A stretch of DNA of 64,000 nt from Branchiostoma belcheri (Eukaryota; Chordata; Leptocardii; Amphioxiformes; Branchiostomatidae): positions 455,002 to 519,001 of the forward strand of contig NW_017802747.1 of the NCBI RefSeq assembly GCF_001625305.1. Direction: 5' to 3'. The position numbers and the translations under genes were made by a program. The notes beneath the pieces are model-generated. The model was not told the DNA's origin, ran no database searches, and saw nothing but the letters and a program-made list of their open reading frames with translations. Below are positions 12,314 to 26,100 of the stretch, piece by piece (within the stretch, counting starts at the first letter, position 1; each line of letters opens with the position of its first letter).

Positions 12314-15300
12314 ATTAGAAATAAAATCTTTAATGTTTATTAAGCATGTAATGAAAAATTCGGCATAAACCAAATTAAAGAAATAGCTACCGTAAATGGA
12401 ACGTATGGATAGAACTTCAATAAATTCGTCCTCGCACCTTTGCCAAATGATTTCAAACCTTCTGAACCTTGGGATTTAATAGTCACTGATTGAAAGAATT
12501 ATCTTACTGAACTTGTACTATACGTGACTGATGAATCTCTTCAACGAAACCTTCTGAAGTATACATTTTTCTTATCGATTTTTCAATGATATTCGCAACC
12601 ATTTATATGTGGCAGGTATTATACCAAGTTCCTCTCGTTAATAACAAAATAAAAAGTGTTCCATAGTCCTATTATCATACACCACAGATGTATCGAAGTT
12701 CTTAAATAATTGGTTATATGATAAATACGGAATGGCATAATCGCCATATAATCGTGTCAACTATCACTAAAGCTACCTAGTATGTACCAAACATGACGAC
12801 AATACGTTGACCAGTTATTGAGTTATTTTGCCTTTGAATTTTTTAACGATCCTGAAGTCCCAGAACAAGCCACTTGAGGTCCGAATTCACATCATTTCTT
12901 TTTCAGCAGAAGATCTATTTACCGCCCAAACCCAGATCAAGAGTTATAAAAAAAACGGAAGTTTTACTGCAGTATCATGACAAACCACCAGGGGACCAAA
13001 GTATAACCATGTCTAGGTCTTATCAACACCTACCAACCTACTAAGTCTGATAATGACCCACTAAACGATTCTTGAGTTGGGCAGTTAAAGTTTGTCTATT
13101 TAAGGCTAGGCTACATCCCATGCTAAAATGCGATTCAAATCTGTGTGACATAATCTTCACATGTTTATCGGTGGTGTTTGTGATCAGGTACAAGTAAAAT
13201 GCGTGTCTGTCGTTCGGAGTCTTTTGGTGAATTTCTCCGATGCCAGTTACGAGTTCTGCCGCCAACTCGGCAAGTCAGGCATACTGATGATTGTATCACA
13301 GGATCTAGCCAACTTCGACGGCGCTGATCTCAAACATGAGGTACGACGCTATTAAATTTTACTATAAAGCATAGCAGCTCTGCAGCAGCATTCAGATATA
13401 TTGTAAGCAAAAATAACGGTTTAAGCTAACAGCCTAAATCGTCACCAGAACATTTTATGAAAATTCGTCTGTGTTGGTACATTGCGTTATGTAAATGGTT
13501 TTAATATACTGCCATGTATGTGCACAGATTGTGTCTTTCAAAATTTTCGATCAGTTCTCGGGTCTAATTCAGGATAACTTATCTCAAATAATAATTTATA
13601 TGAGATTGTCGCTGATTTCCAAATTCTACAATAAATAGAAATATAAATCAAGCGATATCTGTTTAATCTAAACAATTAAAAAAACAGAAAATATACATGA
13701 CATACCAAATATACACAAATAAGACACACACGTAAATTATAAACATCTTGAATATTTACATATTTTGGAAACTCTTTATTGCCGTTGCGTACTTAGTGAT
13801 GAATCAAATCTGCTTCTGTTGAATCCTCATCACTTGTACGTTTTACTCATGATTTAGCTCATCCGCCAAGTGGTCCTTTCTGCTATTGTCCTTATGCTTA
13901 ACTGTGCCAAGGTACCAGAGAACCGACACTTTCTTCAAGACGTCAAGGCTGTCGATCGCATCAGGCCTTATCTGCAAGTCGAAAATCTTGAGCTTAAGGT
14001 ATTTTTTTATTCCCAAAATGGCATTTTTACTTACAATCATGCTGAATAGCTTTCTTCTCAGACATTTTTGGAGATGTTTAATTGATTTTGGAGAAATTTT
14101 GGTTGAGTTAGTAAGAGTCCTCCTAGTTATACTGATAGGAGAGTAGTTGGAAGAGTAGGGGCGTTACACGGGTATTTCACCCGTAGGGAAATATGTTTTT
14201 TGTGAATATTTTCCTGTGCATTTTTGTTCTACCTACCTTGCGTGCATGTAATTCAGTCAGGTACAGATAACCAACTTTCAGTAATCCTTTAATGAATGAG
14301 CGCATCTAAACCAATAGTATTCTTTGATATCTTGGTTTATCTTGATTTTTGTTGATAACAGTAGGTATGTTTGTTTGTTTTTTTGTTTCACATACCCAAT
14401 AAACCGCATTTAGGCATAACACACCAGTTTTGTACATGTACGTACATATACAAGCTGCGTAAGACAGTATTGTAAGGTTTGAACCACTCACACGCGTAAT
14501 GTCCCCTACTCTTTTCGGTGAGTTCTTTAACCGTATCTAGACCGGGATTTTAGGGGGTGTGGGGTTAGTTGGACCGAGGGTGGCTCATTCGCCCCCCTCA
14601 GAACTAAAGAACGGTATATCGTATGACCACCAATTTTCAAAGAATGATGTACTAGTAAAACAGAATCATAACAAGAAGCCATAGGTGACAATCTTCCGTG
14701 AAGTTTTATATATTTCAACAAAAACAATCCCAAGCGTCAACGCCAGACCTACTGTGCAGACATTATAATTAGGCAACGGTTAATACAACGAGGGCGCGTT
14801 ACAAGCATAAAAAGACCTAAATCCATTACTGCTCTCAGGGCGTGTAAAGATACTGTGCTTAAATTTCGAAGTTCATTTTAATTACACACACAGAATCATT
14901 GCATTCACATAAAGATCGGACTATCATGGTCGTGTCACTATTAAGAGGGTCTGCATGGGGGGGGGGGGAGGGTTGGGGGGTCCTGGCAACGGTTAACGGT
15001 AAATTCAGCAGGGCCGATAACGCTTAACGGTAAATTCAGGACGGCCGGCAACGCTTAACGGTAAATTGACGGCCTTTTTTTCGAGCTGCACTGGATTTGG
15101 TATCTCGCTTTGTGAGAAAAGGTGATCACTGACAAAATTACGTATACCTTACAAATGTACATGTAATGAAGCATGCATTAAAGGTATGTGTTCCCTGTGT
15201 TTCCCACCTGCCCTGGTCCCCGAGTGCGTCCACATTACCGGGGTGTCCGAGTTGACTTCGGCCAGCTTGCATTTTTTCAGTCTGCCCAGTTTTACCGATG

Positions 15301-17719
15301 GATTTTGAGAATGCTCCCCCGGGAAATTTAGGATTTTTAAGCCTTCAAAACCGCAATTTCCCGCATTTTGAGAGGCAAATCATGGTTTGAGAGTGTTTGT
15401 CGGTCCTTCTGATGTTTTCATATTTTACTCGAGATTTTTGTTAATTTGCCTGTCAAGGTTGATAGATTCGTTAAAAAATTCTGTAACTCTCCGCAAACTT
15501 CCGGAAATTGAAGGTAAACTGGTTCTGGCTAGAGCCGAAGTGACTGAGCGCNNNNNNNNNNNNNNNNNNNNNNNNNNNNNNNNNNNNNNNNNNNNNNNNN
15601 NNNNNNNNNNNNNNNNNNNNNNNNNNNNNNNNNNNNNNNNNNNNNNNNNNNNNNNNNNNNNNNNNNNNNNNNNNNNNNNNNNNNNNNNNNNNNNNNNNNN
15701 NNNNNNNNNNNNNNNNNNNNNNNNNNNNNNNNNNNNNNNNNNNNNNNNNNNNNNNNNNNNNNNNNNNNNNNNNNNNNNNNNNNNNNNNNNNNNNNNNNNN
15801 NNNNNNNNNNNNNNNNNNNNNNNNNNNNNNNNNNNNNNNNNNNNNNNNNNNNNNNNNNNNNNNNNNNNNNNNNNNNNNNNNNNNNNNNNNNNNNNNNNNN
15901 NNNNNNNNNNNNNNNNNNNNNNNNNNNNNNNNNNNNNNNNNNNNNNNNNNNNNNNNNNNNNNNNNNNNNNNNNNNNNNNNNNNNNNNNNNNNNNNNNNNN
16001 NNNNNNNNNNNNNNNNNNNNNNNNNNNNNNNNNNNNNNNNNNNNNNNNNNNNNNNNNNNNNNNNNNNNNNNNNNNNNNNNNNNNNNNNNNNNNNNNNNNN
16101 NNNNNNNNNNNNNNNNNNNNNNNNNNNNNNNNNNNNNNNNNNNNNNNNNNNNNNNNNNNNNNNNNNNNNNNNNNNNNNNNNNNNNNNNNNNNNNNNNNNN
16201 NNNNNNNNNNNNNNNNNNNNNNNNNNNNNNNNNNNNNNNNNNNNNNNNNNNNNNGGGGGGTCCGGGGGCATTCTCCCCCGGGAAATTTTGTATTTTCAAA
16301 CCTTCAATGACGCATTTTCCTGCACTTTGATAGGCAAAATTAGTCGTAACGAAGAATTATTCATTAACGCTTAAGGCTGAATTCAGGATGACAAATAACG
16401 TTTTATGTTGAACAAGAGTTCCACGATCTCATACCTTCGCCAAATGATGTTAACCCTTGCGGTTAACGAATTATACAATTTTAATAATTGATTTCGCAAA
16501 TAAGAGCGTCATTTGCATGGATTATATCAGTTGATCATATTCTCCACCCAATGGCAGCCTTATCTTAATAAAATAAGCTATTCTAGCACTTCCTCATAAA
16601 TTATGCAAATAAGGTTATCATGTGAATAAATTATCTTCATTGATGTTCACCTTCACTTAACTTCCAAATGCGGCAAGTATGAAATTCCTAGCAATTACAA
16701 CTATGAAATTATAACAATTTCCCATTAATTATGCAAATTATGTCTTCATTTACACAATCTATATCCTCAGATGTTTTTCTTGTTCTCAATTACATGTCAC
16801 AAGTGTTTCATAGTCCTATTATCGAACGAATCAGATTTATAGAATTTCCTCATTAATTATGCAAATTAGCTCCTGATTTGCATAATTGTCATCTGATTAT
16901 GTCAAGCATCACTTCATCTACCTACATACAAAAAATCATGACAATCCGTCAACCGGTTCTTGAGTTATCAACCTTCTGAGATTTTTCAAGAAACGCTCCT
17001 GCAGTTCCAGAACAACCTGCTAGGGGGTCTAAACTCAGGTCACATCTTCCCTACCCCAAGAGCTATCTACCAACCAAAATTCGTGACCCTAGCATGTCTA
17101 GATCGCGAGATATCAAAACCGGAAATTCTGCTGCAGTACCAAGAAAGCCGCCAGGGGGCCCAAAATTCATTGGGTGGAGAATATGATCAACTGATATAAT
17201 CCATGCAAATGACGTTATTTCAGTCGGCGTCGGGTGGTGTAGTGGATAGAGCAATCGACTATGAACCGGGAGACCCGGGTTCGATTCCGAGTCGTACCCG
17301 ATACATGTCTGAACATGCGCCCCGACGTTGTGCCCTTGGGAAAGGCACTTTACACGACTTTCCTCACTCCACCCGCCCAGGTGTGAATGGGCACCTAACT
17401 TCGGTTGGGGAAAGTCGTATTGAGGTCACCTTGTGGCGCCGAATGGCAGCCGCACAGACCCTTGCGACAAATATGTGTATCATGTGTATTATTTGATTGT
17501 TGTAATTGTTGTGATTTGTATTGATTATGTGATACCCTGCATCAATTCAGCCGTTAAAGGCTGCGACTGCACGGGTACTGTTTGGATAATAAAAACCATT
17601 TATTTATTTATTTATTTATTTATTTATTCAAAATCTAATCATTTCTAGGTCTCACCAAGACCTACCCACATACCAAGTTTCATGACAATCCATATTAAGC
17701 TTCTTGACTTATGCTGTTC

Positions 17720-17758
<39 letters not shown>

Positions 17759-20700
17759 AACGCTACTGAAAACATAACCTTCTTGGCGAAGGTAATTAAA
17801 ACGACCCATAACGCTTCACGAGGGATATACTGATAACGCTTAACGTTGAATTAGAGCGGGTCGGCAACGATTAACGGTAAATTAAAATAGCCCATAGCGG
17901 TTAACGAAAAAGGGCATGCAGACCCTTTATTAACGAAGACAGCCCCAACCGTCTTACCGTGTCTGTTACTTATTAAGCGCGACTGGAACAGGCCAGTCGC
18001 GGCCACCACGCGAGTGTTACTGCCGCCGGTCAGATACCCGGGATATCTGCTTAGAGAACCTCTGCTACCAGACAACTGCCTAAACCTACGGCCTATTCCA
18101 CAGGATTGTAAAAGTAGGGATGTTTCGAAAATAACCATTTACTCCAATATCAAAACAGCTACGGTAAAAATAAAAAGACGTGCATCATCCCGGACATAAT
18201 GCCACACCACATGCGAAATTACACAGAAATGCGACGTACGGAAGAATGCGTTTTGGCTGCGAACATCTTCCAAAAAACTTGGCATCTCTTAAGCATGGGC
18301 AAAAACATCTGTAACCACTTATCAAAACCACCCCGTATCTGCATGAAGTTCCACCCCCCACTGCTATTCCAAACAACGCATTTTTCTGGACCATTCCAAT
18401 TCGCCTCGTAATTGTAGGGGTGCGTCTGCAATATTACATTGACCGCGAAAGCAGCAACGGCAAAAATACACATTCGTGCATCAACACGGGCATGCCCGCA
18501 GACGGCGTATAAAATTGCGTGCCGATTACACAAAGAGAACCCAGTGTTTTGACTGCGAACATGAAAAATCAGCCGTTCACAACACTCCGTCCGGAGGTCC
18601 TGACCTCCTTCACGGAGTAATACCAATTTCGATAGATAGGTAGATAGGTTATTCCCTAAAAACTCAATGGTATACATCATCATCATCATCATCGGTCGAC
18701 CCGACAATCGTATTGGTCGGGGTTATACCGCCCCTTACGAGGTGACATGCCCTTTCGTTAGCTTAATACAACACAGGGTTCGCCACGCCTCTGTCCGGAT
18801 AATGATGTAATCACCATGTGTGGTGATGTGATCACCATGTGGTTGATACGGAACAGAGGTTCGCCAGGCCTCCATTCGGGTGATTTAAAATGAAAAAAAA
18901 AACTCTATACAAGTGTTTGTGCCATCGCACACGGCGGAATGCCCCTACCCTTTTTCGAAAGGTGTGGTGGGTTGTTTAACGTGTGTGGGGTGTGGCTTTC
19001 CCCAAACGCGAGACGTCCATTTAAAGTCGTCGTCGTAGGGACGTCCCTACCCTACCCGAAGCTAGGTACTCATTTACACCTGAGTGAAGTGAGGAAAGTA
19101 CTATTATTTTCCATTTTCCTAACTTTGACTTCATATGATACAACTTCCAATATCTAAGTGCCAAGTGCATAAAGGTAAGGTACCGTATTATGTTCAGTTA
19201 TTATGAAAAAAAATAAATAAAATTTGTTGTTGCGTGTATGAGGCCATTGAAGACCACTAACGTTCTTCAAAATCCCAGGACAAAGCCTAGGTCACAATGA
19301 CTTAACCATTTCTACTAACTCTGCCTGTCAGGTCCCTGCCGTGTTGACCCTGGCGTACATTGTGGAAGACAGAAACAGCAGTCTGATCGAGGTTGACGAC
19401 AGCGTGGCGGATTACATCATCAGGACCATGAACAAGGCGCTCAGTTCCTCTGACATGAGGTACATAACTACTAATTATGATGATGATCACCGGTTTTACA
19501 TTTCCGTGTAGTTGACAATAAACCACAAACATACAAATTGTAATACAAGTTACAACGAGAATGCACTGTATTTAGAGGAATAGATATTGTTTTGAAATGG
19601 CAAACAAGATCATGTTAATTCCACTCAGAGTCCTACGTTATGCTCTGTCGCCCCTTTTTTAGGGCCGACGGTTACTCCGTGATGGAACTGGCCATGGCCC
19701 TGGGTGCGCTGGCTCGGAATGACGCTAACAAAGAACTGCTCACTAAGAAAGGAGCACTGGAGCTGCTCATCGCATTGACACAAGATGGTGACAATTCAGA
19801 TAAAGAACAAGCCCTGATGGTGTGACATATCTACTAGTTACTTAATAGATAGAGTTTTTTAAGAACCAGGTTTAACCGTATCTAGATTTGGCTTTTCCCC
19901 CTCAGAACTCAAGAACGGTATATCCTATGACCGCCAAATTTTAAGAGTATGATGTACTAGTAATAATCAATTATATCAATAATTTTGATATCATTATGAC
20001 GTAATATGTCGTCATTCATGTGATTTATTGCCCAAAACCGTTTTTCTTTTTAATGGTATACAGCACAAGTTTCAAAAAAAATTTTATGATAGAATATTAA
20101 GATCTTCTGAATCGTATGTTGCCCATAGCAATACCAGTGACGTCATGAAAGGACGTAATGAATAATAAAACTGTCCGCAATCTTGGATCGTCAATATGGA
20201 ATTTTCGAAAATCCTTTTTTTTTTGATAAAGCGTAAAACTACACTGGAAATAGATTAAAAATGTTCAAATCAATATTTTCTGTAAACAAAATTGAAGTTG
20301 GGATGAAATTTTAAGGAAAATGTCCAGAATGTTCATGATCTAATGACATGGTCCGCCATCTGGTATTTTGGCCATTGGCGACTTCAAATTAGCATAAATC
20401 ATGCATAGTTATTGATGAAAGTTACATGAAATTATAAAAGATATTATCAACATTAGAAAGCATGTGTAAATTAACATAAAAGTCTCAAATTTCATTAACA
20501 TGCCTGTTAGAAACCCCTTACCATGGCAACACGAAAAATTGTCAATTAATCTCACTGCTTTGAAATTGTTGGCAACAATATCTTAGAAAAAGTCATTAAG
20601 TTTGGTAGCCCTATCACAAGCCGTCGGACGTTATCCGACATCAAAGTTGGCACTGGTACTTTTAGCCCAGTCTAGATATGGTTAATGCATTCAATCTTAA

Positions 20701-23148
20701 GTCATCGAGAGAAAATTAAGTAGTCATGGGTTCACGAATACATTTATCGCGAATGAAAAGTGTGAATTTTCTGTCAGATATGGAATAGAAAATGGTAGAA
20801 TAGAACTTGGAGTGTGAGAATAGATGCATCAAAATCTGTTCTTCAATTGATAACTTAACACATTAGTAAGACCACCAGCATCTGTGTGTGTAGCAATGCC
20901 ATGGATGACTGAGCAGCTAGGCTAATGGGCAATGGATCGGGAGTTCGCGAATTTTATCCCAAACATACATAGCTAAAGAAAGAATTGAGAAAGGCACTTA
21001 CCCCGATCTTTACACACCACCCAAAAGAAAAAAAAATGGGGACCTGAAATAATTTTTTTGTATGGTAAAAGCACCTTTCCTTTCGCTTTTACCATACAAA
21101 AAAAAATGACTCCCTCCTTCCAATATCCGTGCCCTATAGACATTAAAGACAAAAATCCTACTGAAAAAAGCCGAGGTGGATACATTTAAATACTTTTAAC
21201 TTTGATATGCCGATGGTTAATAGGCGCTGCAGATCTTTTGTCGCGACCCTGAAATCAAAGCCGAGGTGAAGAAGAACCCAGCCTCAGTGACGATTCTGAA
21301 CCAGCTGATGGAACATGACGACGAGGCTGTCAAAAAGGCGGCTACAGATGTCATGCAGACACTGCAGAAAAGCACTGCAGGTGTGTGTAAACCGTGCACG
21401 TAAAACGTAGCATAATATACACCAATGCTACGTTGTGCATTTGGATTGACGACAATACATTTTGTTAGCACTTGGACACATGTCCAAAATATAGCCTACT
21501 TTAAGGAACAAGTACACAGCAAATAATGACACAAGATTCCAACTTCTACATGTAAAAGCATACATTTGCTGGACACGGCGGTCGGTTGCTAGGCTAAAAG
21601 TCGCATTACTAGGGAGGTATCGGGTTACAGAACGTGTTCGAACGTGGCCGCGCGGGAGTCCCGGGCCGGCCCGGGGGCAACGGGTAAAATTTGAAAATAA
21701 ACAAAAGTAATTGGAGAGTAAATACTCGTCAAAATAAAATGTAATAAGTGATTTTGTTTACCTCAAATGTTTTTCTTGCACTGCCTTTGCTCCACTTTGT
21801 GTACATTTGCTTCCAAATGAGATCAATTTCGGATTTCAAAAAGGGTTCACGAGAACCAAACAACTGATTTTAAGAGGCCCCGAAAATTGAAAATAAGGTT
21901 AAATTTTTGGATTTTTTGAAATATTACAGTAAATTCAAACTTTCTGTCTTAGGATTTTTTTATTTTTTAACTAAAACTCGACTTACAGTCAAAAGAAGAG
22001 CTAAAATCGCAGTGCTTTAACTTTGAATACCGATAATTCATAATCGCGGCCATATTTAAAAAAATCCCTAAGACAGAAATCTGCGGAAATCGTTCCTCTT
22101 CCAAACAAGACCTCAATGAGGTAATTTGAACGATTTTTGAGAGTGGTTAAAATACCATGTTTGCACGCATGCTGTGCCACTTGGATATGGGAACCTGGAT
22201 TTTATAACAGCGTCAACAAGAATTCCGACCTTCAAGGTCACCCACGATGACGGCAGTAGCTTCGTTACATGTTACATATCCACAATAAAATCACGGCATA
22301 GATGTAATGTTTTGAAAACGGTTCATATTTGTGGAAAGGTGGATTTTTCCTGTTCCGTGGTTCCCAAGTAAAAAAGGGCTTGAAGTAGCCGGTTGTAGCG
22401 GCTTTACTGTAAATGACCGCGGGTAACCCCAGATCGAACGCCCGCTCTATTCGAATGACGTCATATCGAACAAGATTCGCGGGTTCGGGGGATTCGATCT
22501 CCATAGTAGCGGAGTGGGACTTTTGGGCCCAAATCTGACCATCGTGCTAGGACGCGCTCGGATAGTGATTACGCAAACGTTAAACCCTATTGTGGTCCGC
22601 CAATATAGGTGCAGAAGATTCTCCAAGGGCCTTAAAGACGCTCTCATCTGAGAAACGCCGAGAGAAATTGCACGAGCTGATCCCCAAGATGAGCAAGGTC
22701 ATCTCTATGGTGAAGTCCAACAGGTACTTGATGATTAAGGAATACTTTTAGATGCCTACATTGGGATTTTATTATATCTTGCATACTTTGACTGTACATG
22801 CATTGTAGTTTTGGTGTGTTAGAGTGCAATGAATTTGTTGTGGAATTAAATCTTTTAACCTTTAGTAATATATTGTATAAGTCTTAGGACTGCAAATGAG
22901 ATATATGTGAGTGAAATGTAAAATAAACCATGCATTGACATTCATTACTATTTTTAAAATGATAAGGAATGGAGAGTCAATCTCAACTATCAAAGACACA
23001 CTTGAGGAAGCTTTGGTCGGCCCATACAGGAGGTTTCGAAAAAAGGCAGAACGTAAACTCATGGCGGACTACCTCACTAATATCGGAGGTGCTCGTGCCC
23101 TGACGGACTACCTGAAGTTCCTGATGAAAGGCAAACACACCGAGTCAC

Positions 23149-23190
<42 letters not shown>

Positions 23191-26100
23191 ATTAAAAATA
23201 AAATCTTTAATGTTTATTAAGCATGTAATGAAAAATTCGGCATAAACCAAATTAAAGAAATAGCTACCGTAAATGGAACGTATGGATAGAACTTCAATAA
23301 ATTCGTCCTCGCACCTTTGCCAAATGATTTCAAACCTTCTGAACCTTAGGATTTAATAGTCACTGATTGAAAGAATTATCTTACTGAACTTGTACTATAC
23401 GTGACTGATGAATCTCTTCAACGAAACCTTCTGAAGTATACATTTTTCTTATCGATTTTTCAATGATATTCGCAACCATTTATATGTGGCAGGTATTATA
23501 CCAAGTTCTTCTCGTTTACAATAACAAAATAAAAAGTGTTCCATAGTCCTATTATCATACACCACAGATGTATCGAAGTTCTTAATTAATCGGTTATATG
23601 ATAAATACGGAATGGCATAATCGCCATATAATCGTGTTAACTATCACTATAGCTACCTAGTATGTACCAAACATGACGACAATACGTTGACCAGTTATTA
23701 AGTTATTTTGCCTTTGAATTTTTTAACGATCCTGCAGTCCAAGAACAAGCCACTTCAGGTCCAAATTCACATAATTTCTTTTTCAGCAGAAGATATATTT
23801 ACCGCCCAGACCCAGATCAAGAGTTACAAAAAAAAACGGAAGTTTCGCTGCAGTATCATGACAAAACACCAGGGGAACAAAGTATAACCATGTCTAGGTC
23901 TTATCAACACCTACCAACCTACTAAGTCTGATAATGACCCACTAAACGATTCTTGAGTTGGGCAGTTAAAGTTTGTCTATTTAAGGCTAGGCTACATCCC
24001 ATGCTAAAATGCGATTCAAATCTGTGTGACATAATCTTCACATGTTTATCGGTGGTGTTTGTGATCAGGTACAAGTAAAATGCGTGTCTGTCGTTCGGAG
24101 TCTTTTGGTGAATTTCTCCGATGCCAGTTACGAGTTCTGCCGCGAACTCGGCAAGTCAGGCATACTGATGATTGTATCACAGGATCTAGCCAACTTCGAC
24201 GGCGCTGATCTCAAACATGAGGTACGACGCTATTAAATTTTACTATAAAGCGTAGCAGCTCTGCAGCACTGCCAGCAGCATTCAGATATATTGTAAGCAA
24301 AAATAACGGTTTAAGCTAACAGCCTAAATCGTCACCAGAACATTTTATGAAAATTCATCTATGTTGGTACATTGCGTTATGTAAATGGTTTAAATATACT
24401 GCCATGTATGTGCACAGATTGTGTCTTTCAAAATTTTCGATCAGTTCTCGGGTCTAATTCAGGATAACTAATCTCAAATAATGATGTATATGAGATTGTA
24501 GCTGATTTCCAAATTCTACAATAAATAGAAATATAAATCAAGCGATATCTGTTTAATCTAAACAATTAAAAAAACAGAAAATATACATGACATACCAAAT
24601 ATACACAAATAAGACACACGTAAATTATAAACATCTTGAATATTTACATATTTTGGAAACTCTTTATTGCCGTTGCGTACTTAGTGATGAATCAAATCTG
24701 CTTCTGTTTAATCCTCATCACTTGTATGTTTTACTCATGATTTAGCTCATCCACCAAATGGTCCTTTCTGCTATTGTCCTTATGCACAACTGTGCCAAGG
24801 TACCAGAGAACCGACACTTCCTCCAAGACGTCAAGGCAGTCGACCGCATCAGGCCTTATCTGCAAGTCGAAGATCTTGAGCTTAAGGTATTTTTTTATTC
24901 CCAAAATGGCATTTTTACTTACAATCATGCTGAATAGCTTTCTTCTCAGACATTTTTGGAGATGTTTAAGTGATTTTTGGAGAAATTTTGGTTGAGTTAG
25001 TAAGAGTCCTGCTAGTTATACTGATAGGAGAGTAGTTGGAAGAGTAGGGACGTTACACGGGTATTTCACCCGTAGGGAAATATGTTTTTTGTGAATATTT
25101 TCCTGTGCATTTTTGTTCTACCTACCTTGCGTGCATGTAATTATGTTGATAACAGTAAGTATGTTTGTTTCACATACCCAATAAACCGCCTTTAGGCATG
25201 ACACACCAGTTTTGTACATGTACGTACATATACAAGCTGCGTAAGACCGTACTGTAAGGTTTGAACCACTCATACGCGTAATGTCCCCTACTCTTTTCGG
25301 TGAGTTCTTTAACCATATCTAGACCGGTATTTTAGGGGGGAGGGGGGTTCGTTGGACCGAGGGCTGGCTCATTCGCCCCCCCTCAGAACTCAAGAACGGT
25401 ATATCGTATGACCACGAATTTTAAAAGAATGATGTACTAGTAAAACAGAATCATAATAACAATTTCGATAGATAGGTAGATAGGTTATTCCCTAAAAACT
25501 CAATGGTATACATCATCATCATCATCATCGGTCGACCCGACAATTGTATTGGTCGGGGTTATACCGCCCCTTACGAGGTGACATGCCCTTTCGTTAGCTT
25601 AATACAACACAGGGTTCGCCACGCCTCTGTCCGGATAATGATGTAATCACCATGTGTGGTGATGTGATCACCATGTGGCTGATACGGAACAGAGGTTCGC
25701 CAGGCCTCCATTCGGGTGATTTAAAATGAAAAAAAAAACTCTATACAAGTGTTTGTGCCATCGCACACGGCGGAATGCCCCTACTCTTTTTCGAAAGGTG
25801 TGGTGGGTTGTTTAACGTGCGTGGGGTGTGGCTTTCCCCAAACGCGAGACGTCCATTTAAAGTCCTTTTCGAGGGACGTCCCTACCCTACCCGAAGCTAG
25901 GTACTCATTTACACCTGAGTGAAGTGAGGAAAGTCGTGTAAAGTGCCTTTTCCAAGGGCGCAAGATCGGTGACATGGGCAGGATTCGAACCCGCTACCTC
26001 TTGGGTATGAGCCGAACGCTCAATGAAAAACTATTTCCTCTTATGGTGTCGAATAAAAACGATAAGGCTTTTTTGGAAGCCCTGAAGAAATGTATATTTT

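Larger units (their letters stand above)
14941..17933. mobile_element. Composite TTAA-flanked element with GGGTCTGCATG inverted ends
   Basis: Left end TTAAGAGGGTCTGCATG, right end CATGCAGACCCTTTATTAA. Both ends carry sub-terminal arrays of CGCTTAACGGTAAATTCAG-like units (14985-15075 and 17815-17905). The interior includes the gap, another inverted-repeat element and a SINE. No transposase is visible, although the gap could hide one. Confidence 0.55.
14667..18622. mobile_element. Transposon nest present only in copy 1
   Basis: Copy 2 passes directly from TACTAGTAAAACAGAATCAT to AATTTCGATAGATAGG (25437-25475), while copy 1 has about 3.95 kb between the same two landmarks. The extra DNA includes a TTAA-flanked composite (14941-17933), an assembly gap, a TACCTTCGCCAA element, a SINE and the repeat at 18100-18615. 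Confidence 0.85.
8350..21568. repeat. Copy 1 of the intragenic tandem duplication
   Basis: The stretch from CTAGGACGCGCTCGGATAG to the end of the similarity after ACATTTG matches 22547-29572 over exons and introns with only scattered differences, apart from insertions. Copy 1 is longer because it holds a LINE (about 8413-10260), a truncated repeat near 10470-10840 and a transposon nest (14667-18622). Confidence 0.9.

Noticed and set aside
15387-16310. 300-codon ORFs on both strands
   Set aside because: They are made almost entirely of N from the assembly gap.
17230-17300. Functional tRNA gene
   Set aside because: A and B boxes are present, but the sequence continues into a SINE body with a tandem tail, and the same body is found in other copies.
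18219-18707. 162-codon minus-strand ORF
   Set aside because: It covers an interspersed repeat also present at 5530-6180 and a (CAT)n run. The other copy does not keep the frame.
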